A stretch of 64,000 nucleotides of DNA, taken from assembly GCA_943788645.1 (NCBI GenBank), contig CALSRC010000016.1:43274-107273 (forward strand), written 5' to 3'. The notes beneath the pieces were generated by a model. That model did no database searches, was not told the origin of the DNA, and was given only the letters and a program-made list of their open reading frames with translations. Positions 27,358 through 36,784 of the stretch are shown in pieces (within the stretch, counting starts at the first letter, position 1; each line of letters opens with the position of its first letter). The position numbers and the translations under genes were made by a program. This stretch comes from UA16 sp002292325 (lineage in GTDB: Bacteria; Bacteroidota; Bacteroidia; Flavobacteriales_D; Sanyastnellaceae).

Positions 27358-28724
27358 ATGCAAATCGATCGGAACAACATTGATGAGTTAACCGCTCGCT
27401 TCGACCGTTACTCGTTGAACCCGCGGATTATCAAACGCGCGTTGAAAAGATTCTCAACGACTACCGAAAGAAGTCTCAATATCCCGGATTCCGCAAAGGA
27501 AAGGCGCCGATGGCGCTGATTCGAAAGCAATACGCCACTCCTGTTCTGGCGGACGAAATGAATAAAATCATTTCGGAAGAACTTAGCGCCTATATCCAAA
27601 AAGAAAAACTGGACATCCTGGGCAACCCCATTCCTGAAACGAGCACGGAAGCCTCAGGAGATTGGGAAAGTCCCGAGAACTTCACGTTTGCGTATGAAAT
27701 CGGTCTAGCACCTTCGATCGACCTCAATTTTGGGCGTGGCGCGAAATTCGTTCGGCACATCATCAAGGTCGACAAGAAGGCCATTGAGGCTGCATGTGAC
27801 GGACCACATGCGACGACACGGTGCCATCAGCGAACAAGAAATCGCTGCAGACACGGATTTGCTCATTGGGTCATTTCACCGAACTCGATGCGAGTGGCGA
27901 ACCTCTTGGAAGGAGGAATCGAGAGTGACTCCAACATCGCGCTGGAACACCTGGAACATCGGAGAACTCGGAAACAATCTCGACGGGAGCAAAAGTGGGC
28001 GATACGTTTGTCGTGGACCCACACAAAGTCGCACATGGCCATGACGATTTGGGCAAAATGCTCGGCATCACCCACGAGCAAGTGCACGACTTGAAGAGCA
28101 ACTTCAAGTTTGAGGTCAAAGAGGTCAAACGGCTCGACCCCGCATGAAAACAACCAAGACTTGTGGGACAAGGTACTTGGGCAAAGATGTCGTCGAGCTC
28201 TGAAAAGGATTTTCGAGGAAAAGTTTCAGAGGAACTTGCATGCCAATTCGACCGGGATGCAGAATATGTTTTCCGACGCCGATTTGTGGTGGATCTTGAT
28301 TGAACACATGAAAATCCAGATGCCCGATGCGTTTTTGAAGCGTTGGATTCAAATGAACAATGAACAGCCCCTTGCGGACGAGCAATTGGAAAAGGAATAC
28401 CCCAATTACGCGGAATCCATGCGCTGGCAGTTGCTGCAACAAGCCGTAATGAAAGACGCCGACATGCGCGTGACCACTGAAGAGTTGGAGGATGAAGCGA
28501 AGCGGGTCATTGGTGCTCAGTATGCGCAATACGGCATGCCATTGGAGGGTGAAATGCTCGATAATTTCGCAAAGAATGCCTTGGCCAATGAAGAAGAGCG
28601 TCGCCGCATCGCCGACCTCATCATTGAACGAAAAGTCGTCGACAACCTCAAGCCGCGGGTGAACATCAAGGAAAAGCGGTCAGCTACGAAGATTTCGCGA
28701 AGATTGCGGCCGCTGTCCGTTAAG
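27358..28724 (+). pseudogene. tig: Trigger factor gene broken by many frameshifts
   Basis: Joining the three reading frames gives a full trigger factor, the ribosome-bound chaperone/prolyl isomerase. It opens MQIDRNNIDELTARFD, then after a shift VEPADYQTRVEKILNDYR and KKSQYPGFRKGKAPM (the ribosome-binding signature region), and continues VLADEMNKIISEELSAYI. Later pieces in alternate frames are DHMRRHGAISEQEIAADTDLL, GGIESDSNIALEHLE, VVDPHKVAHGHDDLGKMLG and QMPDAFLKRWIQMNNEQPLA. The true end, VSYEDFAKIAAAVR, stops at 28724. At least eight frame changes are needed, the first an apparent +2 near 27396-27403. Position directly before clpP and clpX is the classic tig-clpP-clpX order. Either real decay or, more likely, local sequencing or assembly indels. 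Confidence 0.85.
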
Positions 28725-28835
28725 GAAGACAGAACTGCTTTTCGGTTCCAAAAGTCCTTTTGAACCGTTACAAAATCCACGTCTTTCGGGTAAAATCTGC
28801 CGATACGAAAGGTAATGCCGTGTAATTTTGGACAC

Positions 28836-29519
28836 ATGACGATCGCAACGAATTCCTCAAATACGCGGCACAAGACCGCGGACTGAGCAGCCAAACCGTA
28901 CGGATTATATCTCGCATCGCATACGGCGCCGACAACATGACCCGCACGGTAATTGAAGAACGCCAGATGCCTTTTCGAGAGGTGGATGTGTTTTCACGCT
29001 TGATGGCCGATCAGCATCATCTTCTTAGGAACTGGCATTGACGACTACATCGCTAACATCATCCAAGCACAGCTGCTCTATTTCTCGAATCAACCGACCC
29101 ATCCAAAGACATCCAGATCTACATCAACTCGCCTGGTGGCTCAGTATATGCTGGATTAGGGATCTACGATACCATGCAATATATCCGTCCAGACGTCGCA
29201 ACAATTTGCACGGGAATGGCTGCCTCTATGGGGGCTGTGTTGCTTGTGCGCCGGAGCTGCAGGCAAGCGTACAGGCCTGAAGCACAGCCGGGTCATGATC
29301 CACCAGCCCTTCGGTGGGGCCAGCGGTCAAGCATCTGACATCGAAATCACCGCACGAGAAATTCAGAAAGCTTGAAGAAGGAGCTCTACTCCATCATCTC
29401 GCAATCACAGCGGTCAAACTGAAAAGAAAGTCTGGAATGATTCAGATCGGGATTACTGGATGATTGCTGCCGAAGCCAAAGAATATGGCATGATTGACGA
29501 AATTCTGGAACGTAAATAA
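28836..29519 (+). pseudogene. clpP: ATP-dependent Clp protease proteolytic subunit gene, frameshifted
   Basis: Pieces in different frames assemble into ClpP, the serine protease barrel that partners ClpX: NEFLKYAAQDRGLSSQTV, NMTRTVIEERQMPFREVDVF, ANIIQAQLL, KDIQIYINSPGGSVYAGLGI, ATICTGMAASMGAVLL, KHSRVMIHQPFGGASGQ, and a final DYWMIAAEAKEYGMIDEILER before TAA at 29519. The catalytic Ser (GMAASMGA) and His (MIHQP) are intact. Frame changes fall near 29010-29020, 29070-29080, 29245-29255, 29370-29380 and near the start, so no single ORF encodes it. The likely start is the ATG at 28836, out of frame with the next block. An intact clpX begins 20 bases after the stop. Confidence 0.85.
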
Positions 29520-29539
29520 ATTCAGTTGAATTCTGATTC

Positions 29540-30754
29540 ATGAGCAATTCGCCAATCCATTGTTCTTTTTGTGGCCGAAGCAAAGATGATGTAGATGTCC
29601 TCATCGCAGGTGTGACGGGACACATCTGCGATCATTGCATCGAACAAGCAGATGGAATCTTAAAAGAGGAGCGCAAACCTGATACCGGAACTTCAGCTCT
29701 TCAATTGAAGTTACCCAAGGCTATCAAAAAGCACCTTGACGAATACATCATTGGACAAGAGCAAGCAAAAAAAACCATCAGCGTTGCGGTTTACAATCAC
29801 TACAAACGATTGCTGAACCCCAGTTCTGCGGGCGAAATTGAAATTGACAAGTCAAATGTGATGCTGCTTGGCGAAACCGGTACAGGCAAAACGTTGATTG
29901 CACGAACCATAGCCCGGATGCTGGATGTGCCGTTCTGCATTGCAGATGCCACGGTTCTCACCGAGGCCGGGTATGTCGGCGAAGACGTGGAGAGTGTATT
30001 GACTCGGTTGCTCCAGGCGGCAGATTACAATGTTGAACAGGCTGAACGAGGCATCGTTTTTGTCGACGAAATTGACAAGATTGCCCGAAAAAGTGACAAT
30101 CCGTCGATCACCCGTGACGTCAGTGGTGAAGGGGTGCAACAAGCACTTTTGAAATTGTTAGAAGGGGCCGAAATCAATGTCCCCCCTCAGGGTGGGCGGA
30201 AGCATCCAGAACAAAAGCTCATCACCATCAATACCAAAAACATCCTTTTCATTTGCGGTGGAGCGTTTGCGGGCATTGAAAAAATCATTGAGCGACGAAT
30301 CAACCGGTCACCGATAGGATACCAACAGGCCTCAGAGCAAATTGATGAGGATTCCTTTTTGCAATATGCCGCACCTGCAGACTTGCGGATGTTTGGACTT
30401 ATTCCAGAATTAATTGGGCGATTCCCCGTTTTGACCTACCTCAAACCCCTCGACGCTCAGGCCCTCCGCCAAATTTTGACTGAACCGAAGAATGCGTTGT
30501 GCAAACAATACATTGAGTTGTTCAAAATGGACGGAATTGAATTGAAGTTCGACGCGTCGGGATTGGATTACATGGTTGAGAAAGCAGTGGAGTTCAAGCT
30601 CGGAGCAAGGGGACTCCGCAGCATTATGGAAGCCGTCTTAAACGACGCTATGTTCGAATTGCCTGGCAGCGAAGAGAGTAAATTAAAAGTCACCCGCACC
30701 TTTGCCGAACGTCATTTTGACGAAGATCAACAAACTGGCTTGCGCGTGGCCTGA
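29540..30754 (+). CDS. clpX: ClpX, ATP-binding unfoldase of the ClpXP protease
   Basis: AAA+ unfoldase of 404 residues, intact. The N-terminal zinc-binding domain shows CSFCGRSKDDVDVLIAG...CDHC. Then come Walker A GETGTGKT, Walker B IVFVDEIDKIA, the pore loop AGYVGEDVE, sensor-1 region TKNILFICGGAF and the sensor-2 region KFKLGARGLRSIME-like (VEFKLGARGLRSIME). The ClpP-binding IGF-type loop is present as LIGRFPVLTYL nearby sequence context. ClpX unfolds tagged substrates and feeds them to ClpP. It lies downstream of clpP and 5 bases before mutS, likely one transcript with tig-clpP. Confidence 0.96.
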   Translation: MSNSPIHCSFCGRSKDDVDVLIAGVTGHICDHCIEQADGILKEERKPDTGTSALQLKLPKAIKKHLDEYIIGQEQAKKTISVAVYNHYKRLLNPSSAGEIEIDKSNVMLLGETGTGKTLIARTIARMLDVPFCIADATVLTEAGYVGEDVESVLTRLLQAADYNVEQAERGIVFVDEIDKIARKSDNPSITRDVSGEGVQQALLKLLEGAEINVPPQGGRKHPEQKLITINTKNILFICGGAFAGIEKIIERRINRSPIGYQQASEQIDEDSFLQYAAPADLRMFGLIPELIGRFPVLTYLKPLDAQALRQILTEPKNALCKQYIELFKMDGIELKFDASGLDYMVEKAVEFKLGARGLRSIMEAVLNDAMFELPGSEESKLKVTRTFAERHFDEDQQTGLRVA

Positions 30755-30759
30755 TATCC

Positions 30760-33381
30760 ATGGCCAAAAAAGAGACACCGCTGATGCAACAGTACAATCG
30801 GGTTAAAACCGATTATCCTGATGCCTTATTGCTCTTTCGCGTTGGAGACTTTTATGAAACATTCGGAGAGGATGCCATCAAGGCGGCGGAAGTCTTGGAT
30901 ATCGTATTGACCAAACGTGGAAATGGGAGTGCAAGTGAGATTGAACTTGCGGGATTCCCGCACCATGCACTCGACAATTACTTGCCCAAATTAGTGCGCT
31001 CAGGTCATCGCGTGGCTGTTTGTGACCAGCTCGAGGACCCCAAGAAGGCTGTGGGCATTGTGAAACGTGGAGTGACCGAATTGGTCACACCCGGGTTGGC
31101 TTTTCACGATCAAGTGCTGAATGCTCGGACGGACAATTACTTGGCTGCCATCCATTGGAAAAAAGACATCTATGGATTGGCTTTATTGGACATTTCAACG
31201 GGAGATTTCGCCACTGCCGAGGGTCCCAAAACACTCATTGACCGACTCATTCGCGCGCATCATCCGAAGGAGGTGCTGTGTTTAAAGAACGATTCAACGC
31301 AGTTCGAGGAGGTTTTTGGAGCCGATTGGCATGTGAGTCGAATGGATGATTGGATTTTCAAACAGCACTATGCTGAAGAAAGGCTCAAAAAGCAATTTGA
31401 AAACGCTTCCCTGAAAGGATTTCAGCTCGATGAACGGCCTATGGCTTTAATTGCAGCTGGAGCAATATTGCATTACCTCGAGCACGCCAAGCACGAGAAG
31501 CCCCAGCATGTTCGGACCATCCGAACGTTGAGAGAAGATGGTATTTTATGGATGGACCGATTCACCATCCGAAATTTGGAGCTCATTCAATCAAACCATG
31601 CCGACGGCACTTCTTTGGCGCAAACCATTGATCGCACGGGCAGCCCAATGGGCGCTCGAGCCTTGCGCCGCTGGCTCATCATGCCTCTGACGGAAATCGA
31701 GGCCATTGAACGACGGTTGGACGCAGTTGAATTATTGAACCGCGCCGAAGAAATGCGCTCTGACTTTCAATCGCTTTTCAAAACCACTGGCGATTTGGAA
31801 CGCTTGGCCTCAAAGGCCAGCACTGGACGCATCAATCCGAGGGAATTGAGTCAGTTAAGAATTGGCCTGCAATGCGTCATTAAAATCGCTGAACTCGCCG
31901 CTGGGGAAGAGGCACTCATTCCCTATCTCGAACGGCTTTCCCCTTGTGATGAACTATTGGAGCGGCTCGAAAAGGAATTGGTATCAGAACCCCCTGTCAA
32001 TCCTACCAAAGGCCAAGTTATCGCCGACGGGGTGAACGCAGAACTGGACGAATTAAGGTCGCTGAAGTCCAACGCAAAGGCCGCGTTGGATGCCATTTGT
32101 GACCGAGAGATGAAGCAAACGGGGATCTCCTCCTTGAAAATAGCTTACAATCACGTCTTTGGCTACTTTTTGGAAGTTCGCAACACCCACAAGGATAAGG
32201 TTCCAGAGACATGGATCCGGAAGCAAACCTTGACACAAGCCGAACGTTACATCACCGAGGAACTCAAAGAACTGGAAGTTAAGATCCTCGATGCTCAAGA
32301 ACGCGCTTCTTCATTGGAACTCAGTTGCTTTCACTCCTTGGTCCAGGCGAGCGGAATGGAAATCGGCAGCCTGCAAGAGAACGCGCAGGTAGTAGGTGCA
32401 TTGGATGCTGTAACCGGATTGGCTCAAGTTGCCGTGGACAATGGCTATGTGCGACCAAGATTGAATTCAAATCATGGTATTCAAATCAAAAGTGGACGGC
32501 ATCCGGTCATTGAACGTACCCTCAGACGCGGTGAAAACTATGTCGCAAATGACATCTCACTTCATCCGGAAACAGGTCAAATCCTCATGATAACGGGTCC
32601 CAATATGGCGGGAAAATCTGCCTTATTGAGGCAGACGGCTCTCATCTGCCTGATGGCTCAAATGGGCGGGTTTGTTCCCGCTGCTTCAGCTGATTTAGGG
32701 GTATTAGACCGAATTTTTACACGCGTTGGCGCCTCGGATAACATTTCTTCTGGCGAATCAACGTTCATGGTAGAGATGAATGAGACCGCCGCGATCCTCA
32801 ACAATTTGACTTCGAGAAGCTTGGTACTGCTCGATGAAATTGGACGTGGAACCAGCACCTATGATGGTGTGAGCATTGCGTGGTCCATCGCTGAGTATGT
32901 GCACGAGGCTCCCCATCGCGCTTTGACTCTTTTTGCAACGCATTACCACGAATTGAATGCGATGCAAGAACGGTTTCATCGCATTGTCAACCTGAACGTG
33001 ACCGTACGAGAGGTTGATGGCCGCATCGTTTTTCTGCGCAAATTAGCTCCTGGTGGCAGCAACCACTCTTTCGGCATACATGTCGCTCAATTGGCAGGCA
33101 TGCCCAATCGCATCATTCGCCGAGCCCAAGAAGTCTTAAAGCAATTGGAGTCGAGCCGTCAACAATTGGATGATGAAGCGACTCCCGTGCACACCGCCAA
33201 TGCACCCACGCAGGCTCTATCCGACGTTCAATTGAGCTTTTTTCAATTGGACGACCCGGTACTTGAGCAGGTTCGAGAACAAATATTGGATTTGGACATC
33301 AACAACTTGACACCTGTAGAAGCGCTCATGAAGCTTAGTGAAATACAGAAGGTCGTATCGGGAGTTCAGTCCAAAACCTAA
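30760..33381 (+). CDS. mutS: DNA mismatch repair protein MutS
   Basis: Protein of 873 residues, full length for MutS, which binds mismatches and signals repair through MutL. Visible marks: the mismatch-recognition loop LLFRVGDFYETFGEDA (the Phe-x-Glu motif), the lever/clamp domains, the ABC-type ATPase with Walker A GPNMAGKSALLRQT, signature-like SSGESTFMVEM, Walker B LVLLDEIGRGTSTYDG and the H-loop FATHYHEL. The C-terminus (about 800-870) is variable, ending in a helical tail ALMKLSEIQKVVS that fits the family's tetramerisation motif. The stop at 33381 abuts the ald stop codon on the other strand with no gap. It is transcribed with clpX. Confidence 0.97.
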   Translation: MAKKETPLMQQYNRVKTDYPDALLLFRVGDFYETFGEDAIKAAEVLDIVLTKRGNGSASEIELAGFPHHALDNYLPKLVRSGHRVAVCDQLEDPKKAVGIVKRGVTELVTPGLAFHDQVLNARTDNYLAAIHWKKDIYGLALLDISTGDFATAEGPKTLIDRLIRAHHPKEVLCLKNDSTQFEEVFGADWHVSRMDDWIFKQHYAEERLKKQFENASLKGFQLDERPMALIAAGAILHYLEHAKHEKPQHVRTIRTLREDGILWMDRFTIRNLELIQSNHADGTSLAQTIDRTGSPMGARALRRWLIMPLTEIEAIERRLDAVELLNRAEEMRSDFQSLFKTTGDLERLASKASTGRINPRELSQLRIGLQCVIKIAELAAGEEALIPYLERLSPCDELLERLEKELVSEPPVNPTKGQVIADGVNAELDELRSLKSNAKAALDAICDREMKQTGISSLKIAYNHVFGYFLEVRNTHKDKVPETWIRKQTLTQAERYITEELKELEVKILDAQERASSLELSCFHSLVQASGMEIGSLQENAQVVGALDAVTGLAQVAVDNGYVRPRLNSNHGIQIKSGRHPVIERTLRRGENYVANDISLHPETGQILMITGPNMAGKSALLRQTALICLMAQMGGFVPAASADLGVLDRIFTRVGASDNISSGESTFMVEMNETAAILNNLTSRSLVLLDEIGRGTSTYDGVSIAWSIAEYVHEAPHRALTLFATHYHELNAMQERFHRIVNLNVTVREVDGRIVFLRKLAPGGSNHSFGIHVAQLAGMPNRIIRRAQEVLKQLESSRQQLDDEATPVHTANAPTQALSDVQLSFFQLDDPVLEQVREQILDLDINNLTPVEALMKLSEIQKVVSGVQSKT

Positions 33382-34599
33382 TCAATACGCGGTTAACAGC
33401 AAGTCCAAGTCTTTGTGCGGTAAGCCTGCCTCTTGAGCTAAGCCAACGTGCGTCATATTGCCATTGAACATATAAACTCCGGAACGAGCAATGTGATTTT
33501 TGCGCATGGAAGTTTCAACTCCACCATCGGAAGCAAAATCCAACAACAAGGGAGCCATGATATTGCTCAATGCCTTAGAAGCCGTTCGACTCACGCGAGA
33601 TGGCATGTTCGGCACACAGTAGTGTATCACTTCCATCTCAGTATACGTGGGTCGTTCGTGCGATGTGATGCGACTCGTTTCAAAACAACCGCCTCGGTCA
33701 ATCGTCACATCCACAATCACGGTACCACGTCGCATTCCGGCGACCATCGGTTCAGAGACAACCAAAGGAGCTCGCTGAGCGGCGCCGCGTATTGCACCAA
33801 TGGCAACATCGGCAGTCTTCAGCGCCTCTTGCAACACAGATGGCTGCAAGGTCGATGTCCACAGGCGCTGGCCCAATGCATTTTGCAACCGAATAAGTCG
33901 GTGCGGACTGTTATCAAACACTTTGACCGATGCTCCCAATCCAATCGAAGCACGGGCCGCAAACTCACCCACAGTTCCTGCTCCAATGATAACGACTTCC
34001 GTCGGTCTCACCCCAGATACTCCTCCAAACAAAGTGCCTCGTCCTTCCGGACCTGCGAGCAATTCACCTGCTATTAAAACCGCTGAATTTCCCGCTATCT
34101 CCCCCATCGCCCGAACGAGTGGAAATATCCCGTTGTCATTCTGCAGGAAATCCCATGCGATGGCTGTTGTTTTCTTCTTTGACAATGCCTCTAGCAGACC
34201 TTCTGGCTGAACAGTCCACTGAAGTGCACTGATCAGGGTTTGCCTCAAGCCCATCAATTCGACCTCCTCCAACGTAGGCGGCTCCACCTTGATCACCATG
34301 CCGGTTTGAAAAACTTGCCTCCTGTCGTATACAATGTGCGCACCCGACTCACTGTAATCCGTATCGGTGTAATGCGATGGGGTTCCCGCACCTGACTCTA
34401 TTAGCACTTGATGGCCACGGGCAACAAGCAACGCGACGGCTTCAGGAACCAAGGCCACGCGGTTTTCTTGCAGGCTCTCTTCCTTGGGAATACCAATCAC
34501 CAAGGCATCGTTTCGTTCAGAAATTTGGAGCAATTCCTCCTGAGGAAGCAACGCTGCTTCGCGGGCAAGGGACCGAATCCGTTTACTTAAGTCGCTCAT
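33382..34599 (-). CDS. ald: Alanine dehydrogenase
   Basis: Protein of 405 residues of the alanine dehydrogenase/PNT family, which interconverts L-alanine and pyruvate plus ammonia with NAD. The substrate-side N-terminal domain shows IGIPKEESLQENRVALVPEAV and VIKVEPPTLEE; the Rossmann domain shows VVIIGAGTVGEFAARASIGLGASVKVFD. The end, TMEVIHYCVPNMPSRVSRTAS-like sequence, fits Bacteroidota homologues (YTEMEVIHYCVPNMPSRVSR). It is somewhat longer at the N-terminus than bacillar enzymes. It is followed by mutS in convergent orientation and preceded by tsaE and porX on the same strand, a gene order I associate with Bacteroidota. Confidence 0.9.
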   Translation of the reverse strand: MSDLSKRIRSLAREAALLPQEELLQISERNDALVIGIPKEESLQENRVALVPEAVALLVARGHQVLIESGAGTPSHYTDTDYSESGAHIVYDRRQVFQTGMVIKVEPPTLEEVELMGLRQTLISALQWTVQPEGLLEALSKKKTTAIAWDFLQNDNGIFPLVRAMGEIAGNSAVLIAGELLAGPEGRGTLFGGVSGVRPTEVVIIGAGTVGEFAARASIGLGASVKVFDNSPHRLIRLQNALGQRLWTSTLQPSVLQEALKTADVAIGAIRGAAQRAPLVVSEPMVAGMRRGTVIVDVTIDRGGCFETSRITSHERPTYTEMEVIHYCVPNMPSRVSRTASKALSNIMAPLLLDFASDGGVETSMRKNHIARSGVYMFNGNMTHVGLAQEAGLPHKDLDLLLTAY

Positions 34600-34631
34600 C
34601 GAAGCCCAAAATACTACATCCGACTTTCCCT

Positions 34632-35102
34632 TCAGTCAGGAACGCTTAGAATTAGCTGCCGAAGCCCAACATGCTGGGGGCCATGGACCAAAACTTGCAA
34701 TAAAACAGAGCCTTTTGGCAACAATCCCGGAGCTTTTTCGGGCCATTCCACAAAATTCAATGCTCGAGCATCCATATATTCCGTCAAGCCCAAATCCCAT
34801 GCTTCCGCTTCAGAATTCAAACGATACAAATCCATGTGGTAAATCGTCTGGTCCTGCATTTGATAGTGCTGAACCAAACCAAACGTAGGGCTCACGGCTT
34901 GCTGTTCAAACCCCCAAGCTTGGCAAAGTGCCTGAACCAACGTTGTTTTTCCAGCGCCCATTTCGCCTTGCAATGCCACAACACCGGAAGGGATCTTTCC
35001 CGACGAAGTGTCCAATAAATTGTTGAACTCGAGCAATAACTCTGCAGCTACTTCAGGCAGCTGTTCCAAATTAAATCGTTTCGACTTCCAGTGCAGGGCC
35101 AT
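34632..35102 (-). CDS. tsaE: TsaE, tRNA t6A modification ATPase
   Basis: Protein of 156 residues. P-loop ATPase GEMGAGKTTLVQALCQAWG, followed by the switch-like VSPTFGLVQHY and IYHMDLYRL, and the C-terminal LNFVEWPEKAPGLLP. TsaE works with TsaB, TsaC and TsaD to make N6-threonylcarbamoyladenosine at position 37 of ANN-decoding tRNAs. ATG at 35102. It is 12 bases downstream of porX and 32 bases before ald, so the three are likely one transcript. Confidence 0.94.
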   Translation of the reverse strand: MALHWKSKRFNLEQLPEVAAELLLEFNNLLDTSSGKIPSGVVALQGEMGAGKTTLVQALCQAWGFEQQAVSPTFGLVQHYQMQDQTIYHMDLYRLNSEAEAWDLGLTEYMDARALNFVEWPEKAPGLLPKGSVLLQVLVHGPQHVGLRQLILSVPD

Positions 35103-35114
35103 GCGATCCGTGAA

Positions 35115-36683
35115 TTAGGAATTGGGTTCAAGTTCCACCCACGGGATGATCACCTCTTCGAGTGAAATGCCCCCGTGTTGGAAGGTTTCACTAAAATTCT
35201 GAACGAAATGATTGTAGTTATTGGGGTAAACCAAAAAATCATCCTCTCGCGCAAAGATGTACGCACTGCTGACCTGAGGACGGGGAAGCCCCAATGATTC
35301 AGGATCTCGAACTTCAAATACATCTCCTTTTGAATAGCCCAAGTTGCGGCCCACTTTGTAACGTAAATTGCTGTTCGTACTTCTCTCGCCTTTGACACGA
35401 ATCGGATTGTTGACGCGAACAGTTCCGTGGTCCGTGGTGATGATCACACGCGCACCTTGATCAGCCATCCGACCCAGCATATCCCGCAACGCACTGTGTT
35501 CAAACCAAGACAACGTGAGCGATCGATATGCAGCCTCATCTTCTGCCAACTCTTTTAAGACATCCATCTCTGTTCTTGCATGCGACAGCATGTCTACAAA
35601 GTTGTATACCACCGCGGTCAAATCATTTTCATGGGTCTGGTGAAATTGGTCCACCAACTTCTTTCCAGCTGCGAGGTTTGTGATTTTGTGGTATCCTGAT
35701 TTCCCCTGAAAATTCAAGCGTTTGAGCATGGAATCTAAGAGTTGACCCTCGAACTTATTCTTGCTCCCCTCCTCGTCTTCACCGACCCAGTGCTGTGGGT
35801 AAACGCGAGCGATTTCGGCGGGTGACAACCCAGCAAAAAGAGCATTTCGGGCATACTGGGTAGCCGTTGGAAGCATGGAGAAATATGTCTCATTGTGCAC
35901 CACTCGGAATCGGTTCAAGAGCAAGGGCTCGATCATTTTCCATTGATCCAATCGTAAATTATCGATGACGACCAGGTAGACCGGTTGGCCTTGCCGCAAT
36001 TCTGACCAAACACGGGGCAAACGCGTAGGAAGTAAACGATGAGAAAGCAGGGGGTCTTCGTCGCGAGGACCAGCCATCCACTCCGGGTATCGCTCTTCAT
36101 AAAACTTCGCAAACTGACGATTGGCATCTTTGAATTGCATTTTCAAAATATCCCGCATTCCATCGTCCTCTGATTGTTCCAATTCCAGTTTCCAATGCAC
36201 GAGACGCTGGTAAATCCCCTTCCAATCCGCCGCGTCCAATCGGCCCATTAACTGCATTGAAATTTCTCGGAACTCTCGCTGGTAATCACTCATCGCTTTT
36301 TCACTCACCAGCCGACGTTCGTCCAAATTCTTTTTGATGGCAAGCAGGATCTGATTGGGGTTCACCGGTTTGATGAGGTAATCACTGATTTTCGAGCCAA
36401 TCGCCTCCTCCATGATGTGCTCTTCCTCACTTTTGGTGATCATAATGACCGGTAAATGGGGCCGTTGATCCTTGATTCGCTGGAGTGTTTCCAAGCCATT
36501 CAAACCGGGCATTTGCTCGTCCAGAAAGACCAGGTCGAATACTTCAGACCCAAGAATTTCCAGCGCTTCTACACCGCTATTTACTCCCGTAACGTGGTAG
36601 CCCTTGCCTTCCAAAAACATAACATGCGGTTTGAGCAAATCGATTTCGTCGTCGGCCCATAAAATTCGTGGTGTTCTCTGCAT
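35115..36683 (-). CDS. porX: PorX, response regulator with PglZ effector domain
   Basis: Protein of 522 residues; start at 36683 chosen because MQRTPRILWADDE is the normal receiver N-terminus and the longer frame adds unrelated residues. The receiver domain (about 1-120) has acidic pocket WADDEID, phospho-acceptor Asp55 in LVFLDEQMPG, MITKSEE and Lys in YLIKPVNP. A helical linker follows, then an alkaline-phosphatase-fold PglZ domain with VYLVVIDNLRLDQWKMI, MLPTATQYARNALFAGLSP and VIITTDHGTVRVNNP. PorX with its kinase PorY regulates T9SS genes. Its presence matches porU, porV and gld genes elsewhere in the window. porY is not seen here. It is co-oriented with tsaE and ald. Confidence 0.95.
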   Translation of the reverse strand: MQRTPRILWADDEIDLLKPHVMFLEGKGYHVTGVNSGVEALEILGSEVFDLVFLDEQMPGLNGLETLQRIKDQRPHLPVIMITKSEEEHIMEEAIGSKISDYLIKPVNPNQILLAIKKNLDERRLVSEKAMSDYQREFREISMQLMGRLDAADWKGIYQRLVHWKLELEQSEDDGMRDILKMQFKDANRQFAKFYEERYPEWMAGPRDEDPLLSHRLLPTRLPRVWSELRQGQPVYLVVIDNLRLDQWKMIEPLLLNRFRVVHNETYFSMLPTATQYARNALFAGLSPAEIARVYPQHWVGEDEEGSKNKFEGQLLDSMLKRLNFQGKSGYHKITNLAAGKKLVDQFHQTHENDLTAVVYNFVDMLSHARTEMDVLKELAEDEAAYRSLTLSWFEHSALRDMLGRMADQGARVIITTDHGTVRVNNPIRVKGERSTNSNLRYKVGRNLGYSKGDVFEVRDPESLGLPRPQVSSAYIFAREDDFLVYPNNYNHFVQNFSETFQHGGISLEEVIIPWVELEPNS

Positions 36684-36784
36684 AAATAAATTCGTCTTCT
36701 CAAAAATAAGGCACGACCGCTCACGACAAGTTAACTTGCGCATGCATTCAACGGCGCAAACTGCCGAAACTTATGGCTGCGCTC

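Noticed and set aside
27358..29519. Programmed ribosomal frameshifting as explanation of tig and clpP
   Set aside because: Too many shifts in both directions and no slippery heptamers with following structures; sequence error or decay is simpler.
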